Below, piece after piece: positions 8,790 to 16,232 of a stretch of DNA of 42,826 nt (positions are counted from its first letter, which is position 1; each line of letters begins with the position of its first letter). The stretch is from Anaerolineae bacterium. GTDB taxonomy: Bacteria; Chloroflexota; Anaerolineae; Anaerolineales; Villigracilaceae. The DNA lies in NCBI GenBank assembly GCA_017303655.1, contig JAFLCE010000028.1, forward strand, positions 1 through 42,826, in the 5' to 3' direction. The notes under the pieces are model-generated. The model was not told where the DNA came from and did not search any database. It saw only the letters and a list, made by a program, of their open reading frames with translations. Position numbers and translations under genes: made by a program.

Positions 8790-9970
8790 GAGTTCTTCTT
8801 TTGTTTTTCCTTTACAGGGAATTTAAGCGTCTTTTTTTTCAATGTCTCGGGCGGTGCTTTGAATTGTTCTTCGCCATCATCACCAAATGGAGCCAGCCCC
8901 AAAATACGGCGGCGTAGATATTCCATGATAACGGCAATGGAAGCTAAAACCGGCACGATCAACAATGCGCCGAGGATGCCCCACAAAATAGTGGCGGTCA
9001 AAATGGCGATGAAGATCAACGCCTCGTTCATGTGCAGGCTGCGCCCCATAATGATGGGACGTACAAAGAAATTCTTGGCATTGATCAGAACAACATATAA
9101 GACCAACGCGATCAACCCAACCAACAGGTTATTCATGGTTGGGTCGGGAGAAAGACGAATCCAGGAAGAGCCTTCCAGCAGGGCGACACCAATCGCAATT
9201 GCCGCTGCCACGGTCGGACCGACATCCGGTACGAGGGTGAACAAACCAGCGATCACGCCCAATACCAAAGCGCCGGGGATTCCGATCGCTGTCCAGGCAA
9301 TCGTAAAGACGATACCCACGACCACCATCAAGACGATCTGTCCGCGCAGGTACGCCATCCACACATTACGCAAGCGGGTGTATAACTCACTCATCTCAGG
9401 TTGGTATTGCTCCGGCGCAAGATGGATCAACCAACTGCGCATGCGGGGCCATTCTGACATGAAAAGATGTACACTCACAAGAATAATCAAGATCCACAAC
9501 ACATTGATGGATGTTGCCTCAAGCAGTTCAAGCGCTTCTTCGGGCAAAGGCGACAACATGTTTTCTTGAAAATGCCCCAGACTTTCACCGACCTGTTCCA
9601 AATGCAAAACAAAGCCACCCATTTGGATCGGTTCAGAAAGGAACCCACTTAATTCCTCCGACAACTCAAGAATATCCTGTGCCACCAGTTGAATTTCGTC
9701 GAAGAAGATCGGCGTCAGGACGGAAGGAATGCCCACCAATACGATCAACGCCGAAAAATAGACCACATTCACAGCTGCCCTACGTGACATACGCGTACGT
9801 TCCACCAGGAATACAACCGCAGGGCTGATCAAATAGGCTGTGAACGCGGCAATGATGAACATCGTCACCGCTTCACTGGCATAGATCAACAATGCGACGA
9901 TGCTAATAAATATAATGATCCCCATCGTATAGCGAAAGGGAAGACTCCATTGATCTGTTCTATTGTTCAT
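8786..9970 (-). CDS. AI-2E family transporter (YdiK/TqsA/PerM-like)
   Basis: 394 residues with about eight membrane segments: a pair near the N-terminus, a long soluble part (about 80-170), then a C-terminal bundle with GIPGALVLGVIAGLFTLVPDVGPTVAA and GRSLHMNEALIFIAILTATILWGILGALLIVPVLA, both characteristic of this family. Despite the family name, most members do not carry AI-2; some are Na+/H+ or metabolite exporters. The tail after residue 360 is polar and lysine-rich. It overlaps threonine synthase upstream and GT2 downstream by ATGA, so all three are translationally coupled although their functions look unrelated. Confidence 0.92.
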   Translation of the reverse strand: MNNRTDQWSLPFRYTMGIIIFISIVALLIYASEAVTMFIIAAFTAYLISPAVVFLVERTRMSRRAAVNVVYFSALIVLVGIPSVLTPIFFDEIQLVAQDILELSEELSGFLSEPIQMGGFVLHLEQVGESLGHFQENMLSPLPEEALELLEATSINVLWILIILVSVHLFMSEWPRMRSWLIHLAPEQYQPEMSELYTRLRNVWMAYLRGQIVLMVVVGIVFTIAWTAIGIPGALVLGVIAGLFTLVPDVGPTVAAAIAIGVALLEGSSWIRLSPDPTMNNLLVGLIALVLYVVLINAKNFFVRPIIMGRSLHMNEALIFIAILTATILWGILGALLIVPVLASIAVIMEYLRRRILGLAPFGDDGEEQFKAPPETLKKKTLKFPVKEKQKKNS

Positions 9971-11235
9971 AATATCTTTTTCACCGCTTCTAAAGTAGGT
10001 TCGATCACCGGCGCAGGCGTGACAGCCTGCAATGCCGCCCGTACATCTTTCAATCCACTGCCCGTATTTATGACAAGGACGGGATCTTCGCTTCCCACCA
10101 CACCCAGGCTTGTTGCTTTTACCAACCCGGCATAGGCGGCCGCCCCAGCCGGTTCGGCAAAGACACCCTGCGTGCCGAGTTCTGCAATGGCTTTGATGAT
10201 CTCCTCATCAGACACCGTAATATACGTTCCATCTGTATGCATAGCCGCCCGCACCGCACGGACGCCGTCACGCGGCAAATCCACTGAGATGCTATCGGCA
10301 ATGGTTTTAGCAGAGACGGCTTGAATGATCTCCGTCTTGGCGTGAAAGGCATTCGCAATCGCAGCCGAGCCTTCTGCCTGTACACCAATGATGCGCGGCA
10401 GGTTGGGAATCCAGCCGAGTTCATGCAAGTCCTTAAAACCTTTGTGAATGCCAGAGATGATGTTGCCATCCCCCACTGAGACGATGATGGTCAAGGGAGG
10501 GTGATCTTCCAACGCACTATCTTTTTTATGCCAGTCACTGTGGGCTTCGATCCACCATTCCCAAATTTCGAAGGCTGCAGTCTTTTTTCCTTCAAGCGTG
10601 AATGGATTGTAGCCCGTGTTGCGGCAATACCAGCCAAATTCATTTGCGGCTTTCACCGTGAGGTCGAAAGCGTCATCGTAACTTCCATCCACCAGGATCA
10701 CTTTCGCACCGAAGACGAGCAGTTGTGCTACCTTCGCCTGCGGAGCAGACTTGGGCGCAAAGATAATGGCTTTTTGCCCGACCGCCGCCGCCATGCCCGC
10801 TAACGCTGCGCCAGCATTGCCTGTTGAAGCCGTGACCACTACTTCTGATTTGATCTCGCGCGCGCGTGTGACCACAACTGCACTTGCCCTATCTTTGAAA
10901 GATGCGGTGGGGTTACGCGATTCGTCTTTAAGCCAGAGATGTTTCAGGTTTAGTTTTTCGGCTAATCGTGGCAGGGCAAAGACTGGGGTCCAGCCGGAGG
11001 CGTGTAAAGGCGTAGAGTCGCCTGCGGGTTCATGAACCGGCAACAGGGGCAGATACCTCCACAACGAAGTTTCCGTCCGCGAGGTGATATCTTCAGGCTG
11101 AAATTTTTTGCGAATATCATCGTAGTCAAGGACGACGTCTAAATTGCCGCCATCCTTCGGGCAGGTGTAGGTCACCTGACCTGGCAGATATTCCGCGCCG
11201 CAGATCGAACATTTATAGCCGGTGAAATTTTTCAT
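9967..11235 (-). CDS. thrC: threonine synthase
   Basis: PLP enzyme of fold type II that converts O-phosphohomoserine to threonine. The N-terminal zinc-ribbon-like segment has Cys9, Cys12 and Cys25, common in one class of bacterial and archaeal threonine synthases. The PLP lysine is K114 in NPTASFKDRAS, the phosphate loop is ASTGNAGAA, and GSGLKD near the C-terminus completes the cofactor site. 422 residues is normal. It is first in a coupled run with the AI-2E permease and GT2 genes. A perfect 11-bp palindrome sits just upstream. Other fold-type-II enzymes of this shape are sometimes misannotated, so another O-phospho or diamino acid substrate is possible, but the SFKDR motif favours ThrC. 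Confidence 0.88.
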   Translation of the reverse strand: MKNFTGYKCSICGAEYLPGQVTYTCPKDGGNLDVVLDYDDIRKKFQPEDITSRTETSLWRYLPLLPVHEPAGDSTPLHASGWTPVFALPRLAEKLNLKHLWLKDESRNPTASFKDRASAVVVTRAREIKSEVVVTASTGNAGAALAGMAAAVGQKAIIFAPKSAPQAKVAQLLVFGAKVILVDGSYDDAFDLTVKAANEFGWYCRNTGYNPFTLEGKKTAAFEIWEWWIEAHSDWHKKDSALEDHPPLTIIVSVGDGNIISGIHKGFKDLHELGWIPNLPRIIGVQAEGSAAIANAFHAKTEIIQAVSAKTIADSISVDLPRDGVRAVRAAMHTDGTYITVSDEEIIKAIAELGTQGVFAEPAGAAAYAGLVKATSLGVVGSEDPVLVINTGSGLKDVRAALQAVTPAPVIEPTLEAVKKIL

Positions 11236-11255
11236 AGCCCCGTAATTTTATCAGA

Positions 11256-11280
11256 CCTGCAGGGTCTAAGACCCTGCAGG
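11256..11280. repeat. 25-nt perfect palindrome between permease and thrC
   Basis: Arms CCTGCAGGGTC (11256-11266) and GACCCTGCAGG (11270-11280) form an 11-bp stem with a 3-nt loop. It fills most of the 52-base gap. There is no T run on the minus strand, so it is more like a REP-type interspersed palindrome than a classic terminator, although it could block read-through. Confidence 0.75.
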
Positions 11281-11287
11281 CTGGAGG

Positions 11288-12286
11288 TTAATCTCTTTCA
11301 AATGGAACACCCAATGCCGCCGGTGGCGATGCCCGCATGGCGCGCAGCAGCTTGGACAGGAATTTACGGGTCGTTTCTGGCATGGCAGCCAACGTCCGTT
11401 CCACCCATTCGGCGTTGCCAATGTTGACAAGCAGCAGTGTGAGAATCATCAATGGGAACGGTGCGACTTGCAGAACTTGCGACGGAACCGCCGTGAAGAC
11501 GGATTGCAAGACCAATCCCAACCATTGCAAGAAGGCGAAGAGATACGCACCAAAAGCAGCTCGAGCGGGATTCCAACCGCCGAAGATGGTGATGGAAAGG
11601 GCGATCCACCCGATTCCATCCAAGCCGGAAATTGTTCCCATCCATCCGGCACGGACACCCAGTGAGTAGGCTGGTCCTGCCAACCCGATCAACGCACCGC
11701 CGATGACAGTGTACACATACCGCATCACAGTGACGTTCGCACCGCGGATGTAAGCCGCCGCCGGTTTCTCGCCAATGCCTTGCAACATCAATCCAGGGCG
11801 GGTGCGATAGATCCACAACCAGGCGAGAAAAATAGCAAGGAAGCTGACGTAAGTAATAACCTCCTGACGAAAGAGAAGCGGACCAAGGATGGGCAAGTCT
11901 CTCAACACAGGGATGGGAGCCGCCTGCAAGCGCGGACCCGGCACGCCCATAAACGGGTTACCGAGGAAGTAGGCTAGGTCACGGCAAGTGAGTGCAAGCA
12001 CGAAGCCAATCGCCACTTGAGATTGTTTAAGGGTAATACTGGCGAATGCTACGATCAAGGCGACAAGCCCGCCGATCAACATCCCGGCGAGGAAACCAAG
12101 TAGTAAACTGTTTGTAGAATAGGCAACCGCAAAGCCGCTCATTGCTGTCAGAAGGATCGTGCCATTCATAGACAAGTTGATGACACCTGCACGCTCGGAG
12201 AGCGTCTCACCCATGACCGCAAATACGATCGGAGCTGCCGCAGCCAGCACGCCCGCCAAACCAACGAGAAGGGTTTCTTGATTCAT
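11288..12286 (-). CDS. nucleoside ABC transporter permease (NupQ/YufQ-like)
   Basis: 332-residue inner-membrane permease of the branched-chain/ribose/nucleoside class, with about 9-10 membrane segments. MGETLSERAGVINLSMNGTILLTAMSGF near the N-terminus and SGLDGIGWIALSITIFGGWNPARAAFGAYLF are typical of permeases paired with BMP-type nucleoside-binding lipoproteins. The start has GAGG 6 bases upstream, 7 bases after the preceding permease stop. It is the last gene of the importer set, distal to lipoprotein, ATPase and first permease. Nucleobase or nucleoside import fits the purine catabolic genes on the same strand. Confidence 0.9.
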   Translation of the reverse strand: MNQETLLVGLAGVLAAAAPIVFAVMGETLSERAGVINLSMNGTILLTAMSGFAVAYSTNSLLLGFLAGMLIGGLVALIVAFASITLKQSQVAIGFVLALTCRDLAYFLGNPFMGVPGPRLQAAPIPVLRDLPILGPLLFRQEVITYVSFLAIFLAWLWIYRTRPGLMLQGIGEKPAAAYIRGANVTVMRYVYTVIGGALIGLAGPAYSLGVRAGWMGTISGLDGIGWIALSITIFGGWNPARAAFGAYLFAFLQWLGLVLQSVFTAVPSQVLQVAPFPLMILTLLLVNIGNAEWVERTLAAMPETTRKFLSKLLRAMRASPPAALGVPFERD

Positions 12287-12293
12287 AAATGCC

Positions 12294-13331
12294 TCATACC
12301 TTCTTTACGAATTTTTGACGAACGCCTTCAGTCAGCAGGACGAACAAGACCAACACACCCTGTAACACGCCTGATAACGAAGAGTCCAACTTCAAAACAA
12401 TCGGCAACTGAATACTGCCAATATTGAGAGCCGCAAAGAACAAAGCCACGGGGATCGCCCAGATCGCCTGATAATTGATCAGCATTGCCACCATCAAACC
12501 AAGATAACCATATCCACTTGAGATGGATGGGATCAGGCGATAATAAACGGCAGTCACTTGCAATGCCCCGGCAACACCTGCCAATGCACCGCAGATCAGA
12601 AATGAATAAAGCGAGTACTGCCAGGTGGGTATGCCTAGCAAATACGCCGCGCGGATATTTTTGCCAACGGCTTTGATCTTCAAACCAAAGTAGGTGCCGT
12701 TCAAAATGAAATAGACGATCACAATCGCAACCAGCGCAATGACCAAAGCATAGGGACTGATACGCAAGTCTGGGATCTGCGGCAGAGAAAAGGCTTCTGG
12801 AAAAGGCTCTGTCCCGCTCATGGATGCGACGCCTTCGCGCTTCCATGGACCGAAGATGAGGTACAAGGTCAACGCCGTGGAGACGAAGTTCAAACCCAAA
12901 CCGCCGAAGATCTCATTCACACCGCCAAAGGTTTTCAACATACCTGCAAAAGAAGCCCAAATGGCACCCGTGATCATTCCGCCCAAAATAGCCAATGTGA
13001 TGATGATCGCCGGGGAGATGGTGCTATCTACAAATTGGCGCAAGACCCAAACGGTACCGATCGCGCCTAATACGATCTGACCTTCCACACCGATATTCCA
13101 TAATCCGGCTGAAAAGGTAATGAGCAAACCTGCCGTTACTAGCAGCAATGGCACGAAAGAGACCAATACCTCTGCAAATTTACGCGTCGAACCGATAGAC
13201 CCTTTGAGCATGTTCGAAAATGCATCCAAGGGAGAGGCTCCAACTGCTACGAGGATCAGAGAGACAAACCCCAGCGCCAGCACAAAGGCGATCAACTGAA
13301 AAACGAAGCCGCTCATTCGAGACTTAAGCAT
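12294..13331 (-). CDS. nucleoside ABC transporter permease (NupP/YufP-like)
   Basis: 345-residue permease, partner of the next gene. The N-terminal pattern (GASPLDAFSNMLKGSIGSTRKFAEVLVSFVPLLLVTAGLLITFSAGLWNIGVEGQI) and the middle GTYFGLKIKAVGKNIRAAYLLGI are characteristic of the NupP side. About nine membrane segments. The ATG lies 8 bases inside the ATPase gene with GGAGG 5 bases before it, so translation is coupled. The two unlike permeases should form a heterodimer with the duplicated ATPase. Confidence 0.9.
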   Translation of the reverse strand: MLKSRMSGFVFQLIAFVLALGFVSLILVAVGASPLDAFSNMLKGSIGSTRKFAEVLVSFVPLLLVTAGLLITFSAGLWNIGVEGQIVLGAIGTVWVLRQFVDSTISPAIIITLAILGGMITGAIWASFAGMLKTFGGVNEIFGGLGLNFVSTALTLYLIFGPWKREGVASMSGTEPFPEAFSLPQIPDLRISPYALVIALVAIVIVYFILNGTYFGLKIKAVGKNIRAAYLLGIPTWQYSLYSFLICGALAGVAGALQVTAVYYRLIPSISSGYGYLGLMVAMLINYQAIWAIPVALFFAALNIGSIQLPIVLKLDSSLSGVLQGVLVLFVLLTEGVRQKFVKKV

Positions 13332-14817
13332 GAGAGCCTCCTTCAGCGGGCCAACCTTTGCCGCCGATCAATTGCCCCAACTGCTCAACACTGGTAGCCG
13401 TTGCATCAATGGGCGCAGAAACTTTACCGCTGAAGAAGACCAGAAGGCGATCGCTATATTGCAAGACTTCCTCCAAGTCTGACGAGATAAAGATGATCGC
13501 TGCGCCATCTTGCTTGCAACGATCTTTAAGTTTGCTCCAGATATAAATGACCGATTCAATGTCCAAGCCGCGCGTGGGGTGCTCCAACAAAACCAGTGAC
13601 AATGGAGTTTGCAACAATGCCAACTCTGCACGTTGCTGATTACCGCCCGAAAGCGACTCGACAGTGCTGGTAGGTGTACCGCGGATATTAAAAGATTTGA
13701 TGCAATCTTCCGCCAAGCGTTGACCATAGGCTTTGTCAATGAAAACGCCCTTCGGCTCTTCCGCCAGGACGAAGTGATCGGTCAGGCTCAAGCCGGGCAC
13801 CAAGCCTTCTTCCAGTCTTGCGGCGGGAAGGAAGTTGACGCCCTCATGTTTAAAGGCATGATACGGCTTGCCGGTCAAATCCTTGCCTTTGAGAAGCACC
13901 TTCCCACCAACGGGGCGTACTAAACCTGAACACGCTCGCATGAACATGCCTTGCCCGGAACCTTCCAACCCAGCAAGCCCAACAACTTCACCGGCGCGTA
14001 AATCGAAGTTAATATCATTGATCTTAAGGCGTGTATCTTCGAGAGAAACATGCTGCAGCGAAAGGACAGTATCTCCTGTCACCGCAGGCTGCCGCTCACC
14101 CAATGTGACGGCTTTGCCGAACATCATCTCCACCAGTTTTGGTGTTTTATATGGCGGCTTCATCTCGCCCACCAATTCACCGCCGCGCAAGACGGCAACC
14201 TGATCACACAGACTTTCCACATCCTCAAGCTTATGCGAGACAAAGATGACGGTCATGGCTTGTTCGGGGAATTTTTTAAGCGTAGCAAATAATTTTTCTT
14301 TTTGTATGGCGCTAATACCGGTTGTCGGCTCATCTAAAATAAAGATACGTGCGCCAAGGAATAATAATCGCATGATCTCCAATTGCTGGCGTTCGCCAAC
14401 CGTTAGAGAATCCACGTAATTTTCTGGGTCAAATGAAAAGCCGTATTCTTTTGCCAGCAGGTTGAAATCTTGTGTGGCATTTTTACGATTTGGGAAAAAA
14501 GAACCAGGAATGCCTAGTAAAAAATTATCCAGGATCTTCATCGGCGGAAAATCCAGTGGGTCCTGATGCAACATCCCCACGCCATAGCGAATAGCACTGG
14601 CGGGAGAATCCATAAAGACGGGTTTGCCGTCTAATAACACTTCACTGCCGGGATCCGCCTGAATAAACCCGGAAAGGATTTTCATCAGGGTGCTTTTGCC
14701 GGCACCGTTTTCCCCCAAAATACCCTGAATCGTTCCGGAAGGGATCGTCAGGTTTATGCCTTTATTGGCATGGGTCTTTCCGAAATGTTTGTGAATATTC
14801 TTGAGTTCAACGTTCAT
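13324..14817 (-). CDS. nucleoside ABC transporter ATPase, two ABC domains (NupO/YufO-like)
   Basis: 497 residues with two ATP-binding cassettes. The first has Walker A GENGAGKST (about 34-42), signature TVGERQQLE and Walker B IFILDEPTT. The second has a degenerate P-loop region (GLEGSGQG) but a good signature LSGGNQQRAEL and VLLEHPTRGLD. This asymmetry is normal for sugar/nucleoside ABC ATPases of the RbsA/YufO type. It energises the two downstream permeases. An upstream hairpin terminator separates it from the binding-protein gene, probably lowering its expression relative to the lipoprotein. Confidence 0.93.
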   Translation of the reverse strand: MNVELKNIHKHFGKTHANKGINLTIPSGTIQGILGENGAGKSTLMKILSGFIQADPGSEVLLDGKPVFMDSPASAIRYGVGMLHQDPLDFPPMKILDNFLLGIPGSFFPNRKNATQDFNLLAKEYGFSFDPENYVDSLTVGERQQLEIMRLLFLGARIFILDEPTTGISAIQKEKLFATLKKFPEQAMTVIFVSHKLEDVESLCDQVAVLRGGELVGEMKPPYKTPKLVEMMFGKAVTLGERQPAVTGDTVLSLQHVSLEDTRLKINDINFDLRAGEVVGLAGLEGSGQGMFMRACSGLVRPVGGKVLLKGKDLTGKPYHAFKHEGVNFLPAARLEEGLVPGLSLTDHFVLAEEPKGVFIDKAYGQRLAEDCIKSFNIRGTPTSTVESLSGGNQQRAELALLQTPLSLVLLEHPTRGLDIESVIYIWSKLKDRCKQDGAAIIFISSDLEEVLQYSDRLLVFFSGKVSAPIDATATSVEQLGQLIGGKGWPAEGGSHA

Positions 14818-14854
14818 GGGCGGTCAGGATCCTCCATGATGGAAGTATATAAAA

Positions 14855-14884
14855 TGCAGGGGCGCGGTGTGCCGCGCCCCTGCA
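14855..14884 (-). terminator. intercistronic GC-rich hairpin, partial terminator
   Basis: Perfect 13-bp stem (14855-14867 with 14872-14884; arms contain GGGGCGCGG), loop TGTG, followed on the minus strand by TTTTATAT. It lies between the binding-protein gene and the ATPase gene of one importer, a position typical of attenuating terminators that give excess binding protein. Confidence 0.85.
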
Positions 14885-14897
14885 AATGGGACAAACG

Positions 14898-16109
14898 TTA
14901 TTCGGAAGCGCTCAAGCCTTCCATGCCTTCGAGCAGTTGCGGCAGGTACCAGACCTGCTGGTCAGAAGCAACTTCCCCGTCGGCGAGGTAGGCGGTGCCG
15001 TCCTGCAAGTTGACAGGACCGGTCCAGAGGTTAAGTCCGCCAGCGAGTTCGGCGATGAATTCATCCAAGACAGCGGCATCATCAGCGGCGAGTGCGGGAC
15101 CCTTCTCGAAACCAACAGCAGACGTATCGAGGTTGTTGATGTTCGCCCAATCGGGTCCAACCCAAAGGAATGTAGACTGCCAAGAGCCATCCTGTGCGGA
15201 GGAGATCGCCTTCACATATTCCGGACCCCAGTTGAAGTACGGAACGCCCAAGCAGACATCAGGGGCAGCGGTACAAGCAGCGACATAGTCGTACGCAACG
15301 CCAGAGACAGCTTTGCCTTCGGCTTTGAGCTTGGCAGCTTCGCCGAGGTTGACAGGGTTGTCGATACCGGAGATGACAACATCATAATCAGTGGTGTAGA
15401 AGTCGTTGGAGACCTGAACGGGGTCGAGGGTCACACCGGGGATGTTGAACCAGAAGCCAATCCAAGTAACTTTGAATTCGAGAGAAGCAGGATCATTACC
15501 AGCCTTCTCATAGCAATACTTCGCGCCAAGGTAGGCGGAGGCAGCCAAGCGGCGGGTTTCATCGTTGATCAACGGTCCAAGATAACCGATCTTGCCGGTT
15601 TCAGAAGCGAGGGCGGCGGCGCAACCACCCATCATCTTGCCGTATTCCATGCGACCCATGATGTTCATGAGGTTGGGGATCTCTTCGTAGGCTTTGCCAT
15701 CCGGCCAAACCTGATCGCCAGACGCCATGATTACCTTTACATCAGGATTCGCCTTGGCAAACGTGGTGGAAGCATCCTTCATATCATCTGAGTTGAAGAT
15801 GATGAGCTTAGCACCCTGTGCAACCAATTCTTCAGCAAGCTGGTCGGGGGTGGTGCCAGGGCGGTCGGCGGGGTTGACCTTGTCTAAATAGAGCATGGTC
15901 GCGCCGAGTTTTTCTTCCACATACTTACCGGCTTCATAATGAGCCTGGCTCCAGCCGTTGTCGTTGTACGGACCAACAAGCAATATACCAAACACAAATG
16001 GTTCACCAGAGGCGGCTTCTTCTGTTGCGGCAGGTTGACCACCACAAGCAGAAAGGACAAACATCAGGACCAACGCCATTACGGCGAGGCGGGTAAAAAT
16101 TGTACGCAT
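14898..16109 (-). CDS. BMP/PnrA-family nucleoside-binding lipoprotein
   Basis: Substrate-binding lipoprotein of 403 residues. The signal peptide has a lipobox LSAC (19-22), so Cys22 is the lipidated residue, followed by an acidic, Ala- and Gly-rich linker. The mature part has the BMP opening (FVFGILLVGPYNDNGWSQAHYEAGKYVEEKLG), then KLIIFNSDDMKD and MGRMEYGKMMGGCAAALASETGKIGYLGP. ATG at 16109 is chosen because AAGGAG lies 7-8 bases upstream and it begins a proper signal peptide; an in-frame TTG at 16154 is rejected. PnrA-like proteins bind purine nucleosides, consistent with the locus. A GntR-type inverted repeat lies in its promoter region. Confidence 0.92.
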   Translation of the reverse strand: MRTIFTRLAVMALVLMFVLSACGGQPAATEEAASGEPFVFGILLVGPYNDNGWSQAHYEAGKYVEEKLGATMLYLDKVNPADRPGTTPDQLAEELVAQGAKLIIFNSDDMKDASTTFAKANPDVKVIMASGDQVWPDGKAYEEIPNLMNIMGRMEYGKMMGGCAAALASETGKIGYLGPLINDETRRLAASAYLGAKYCYEKAGNDPASLEFKVTWIGFWFNIPGVTLDPVQVSNDFYTTDYDVVISGIDNPVNLGEAAKLKAEGKAVSGVAYDYVAACTAAPDVCLGVPYFNWGPEYVKAISSAQDGSWQSTFLWVGPDWANINNLDTSAVGFEKGPALAADDAAVLDEFIAELAGGLNLWTGPVNLQDGTAYLADGEVASDQQVWYLPQLLEGMEGLSASE

Positions 16110-16177
16110 ATTTCTTCTCCTTTGAATATAGGTTGACGAGACTGACAGGGGCAAATTGGCGTCGAACCTCCTTTCAG

Positions 16178-16189
16178 TTGTCTAAACAA
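16178..16189. promoter_or_regulatory. candidate GntR-type operator at the importer promoter
   Basis: TTGTCTAAACAA: inverted half-sites TTGT and ACAA with centre CTAA (minus strand TTGTTTAGACAA). It fits the general GntR-family pattern (GTxTAxAC core) and abuts the predicted -10 of the lipoprotein promoter. A similar site lies at 28864-28874. Confidence 0.55.
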
Positions 16190-16216
16190 TTCTACCAAAA
16201 TATTCCAATTCGTGAA
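16189..16216 (-). promoter_or_regulatory. candidate promoter of the nucleoside importer
   Basis: On the minus strand TTCACG (16216-16211), 16-bp spacer, TAGAAT (16194-16189), followed directly by the inverted repeat. The -10 is good and the -35 is weak, as expected for a regulated promoter. Confidence 0.42.
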
Positions 16217-16232
16217 GAAAATAACAAAACCG

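Noticed and set aside
8496-9569. Plus-strand 357-codon ORF
   Set aside because: Antisense shadow of the GT2 and AI-2E genes; low-complexity composition and no recognisable domain.
9967-11235. Threonine synthase as YgeX (diaminopropionate ammonia-lyase) completing the purine pathway
   Set aside because: The zinc-ribbon-like N-terminus and SFKDR motif fit ThrC, and it belongs to a different operon.
14886-15791. Plus-strand 301-codon ORF
   Set aside because: Antisense to the BMP lipoprotein, which has signal peptide, lipobox and ribosome site.
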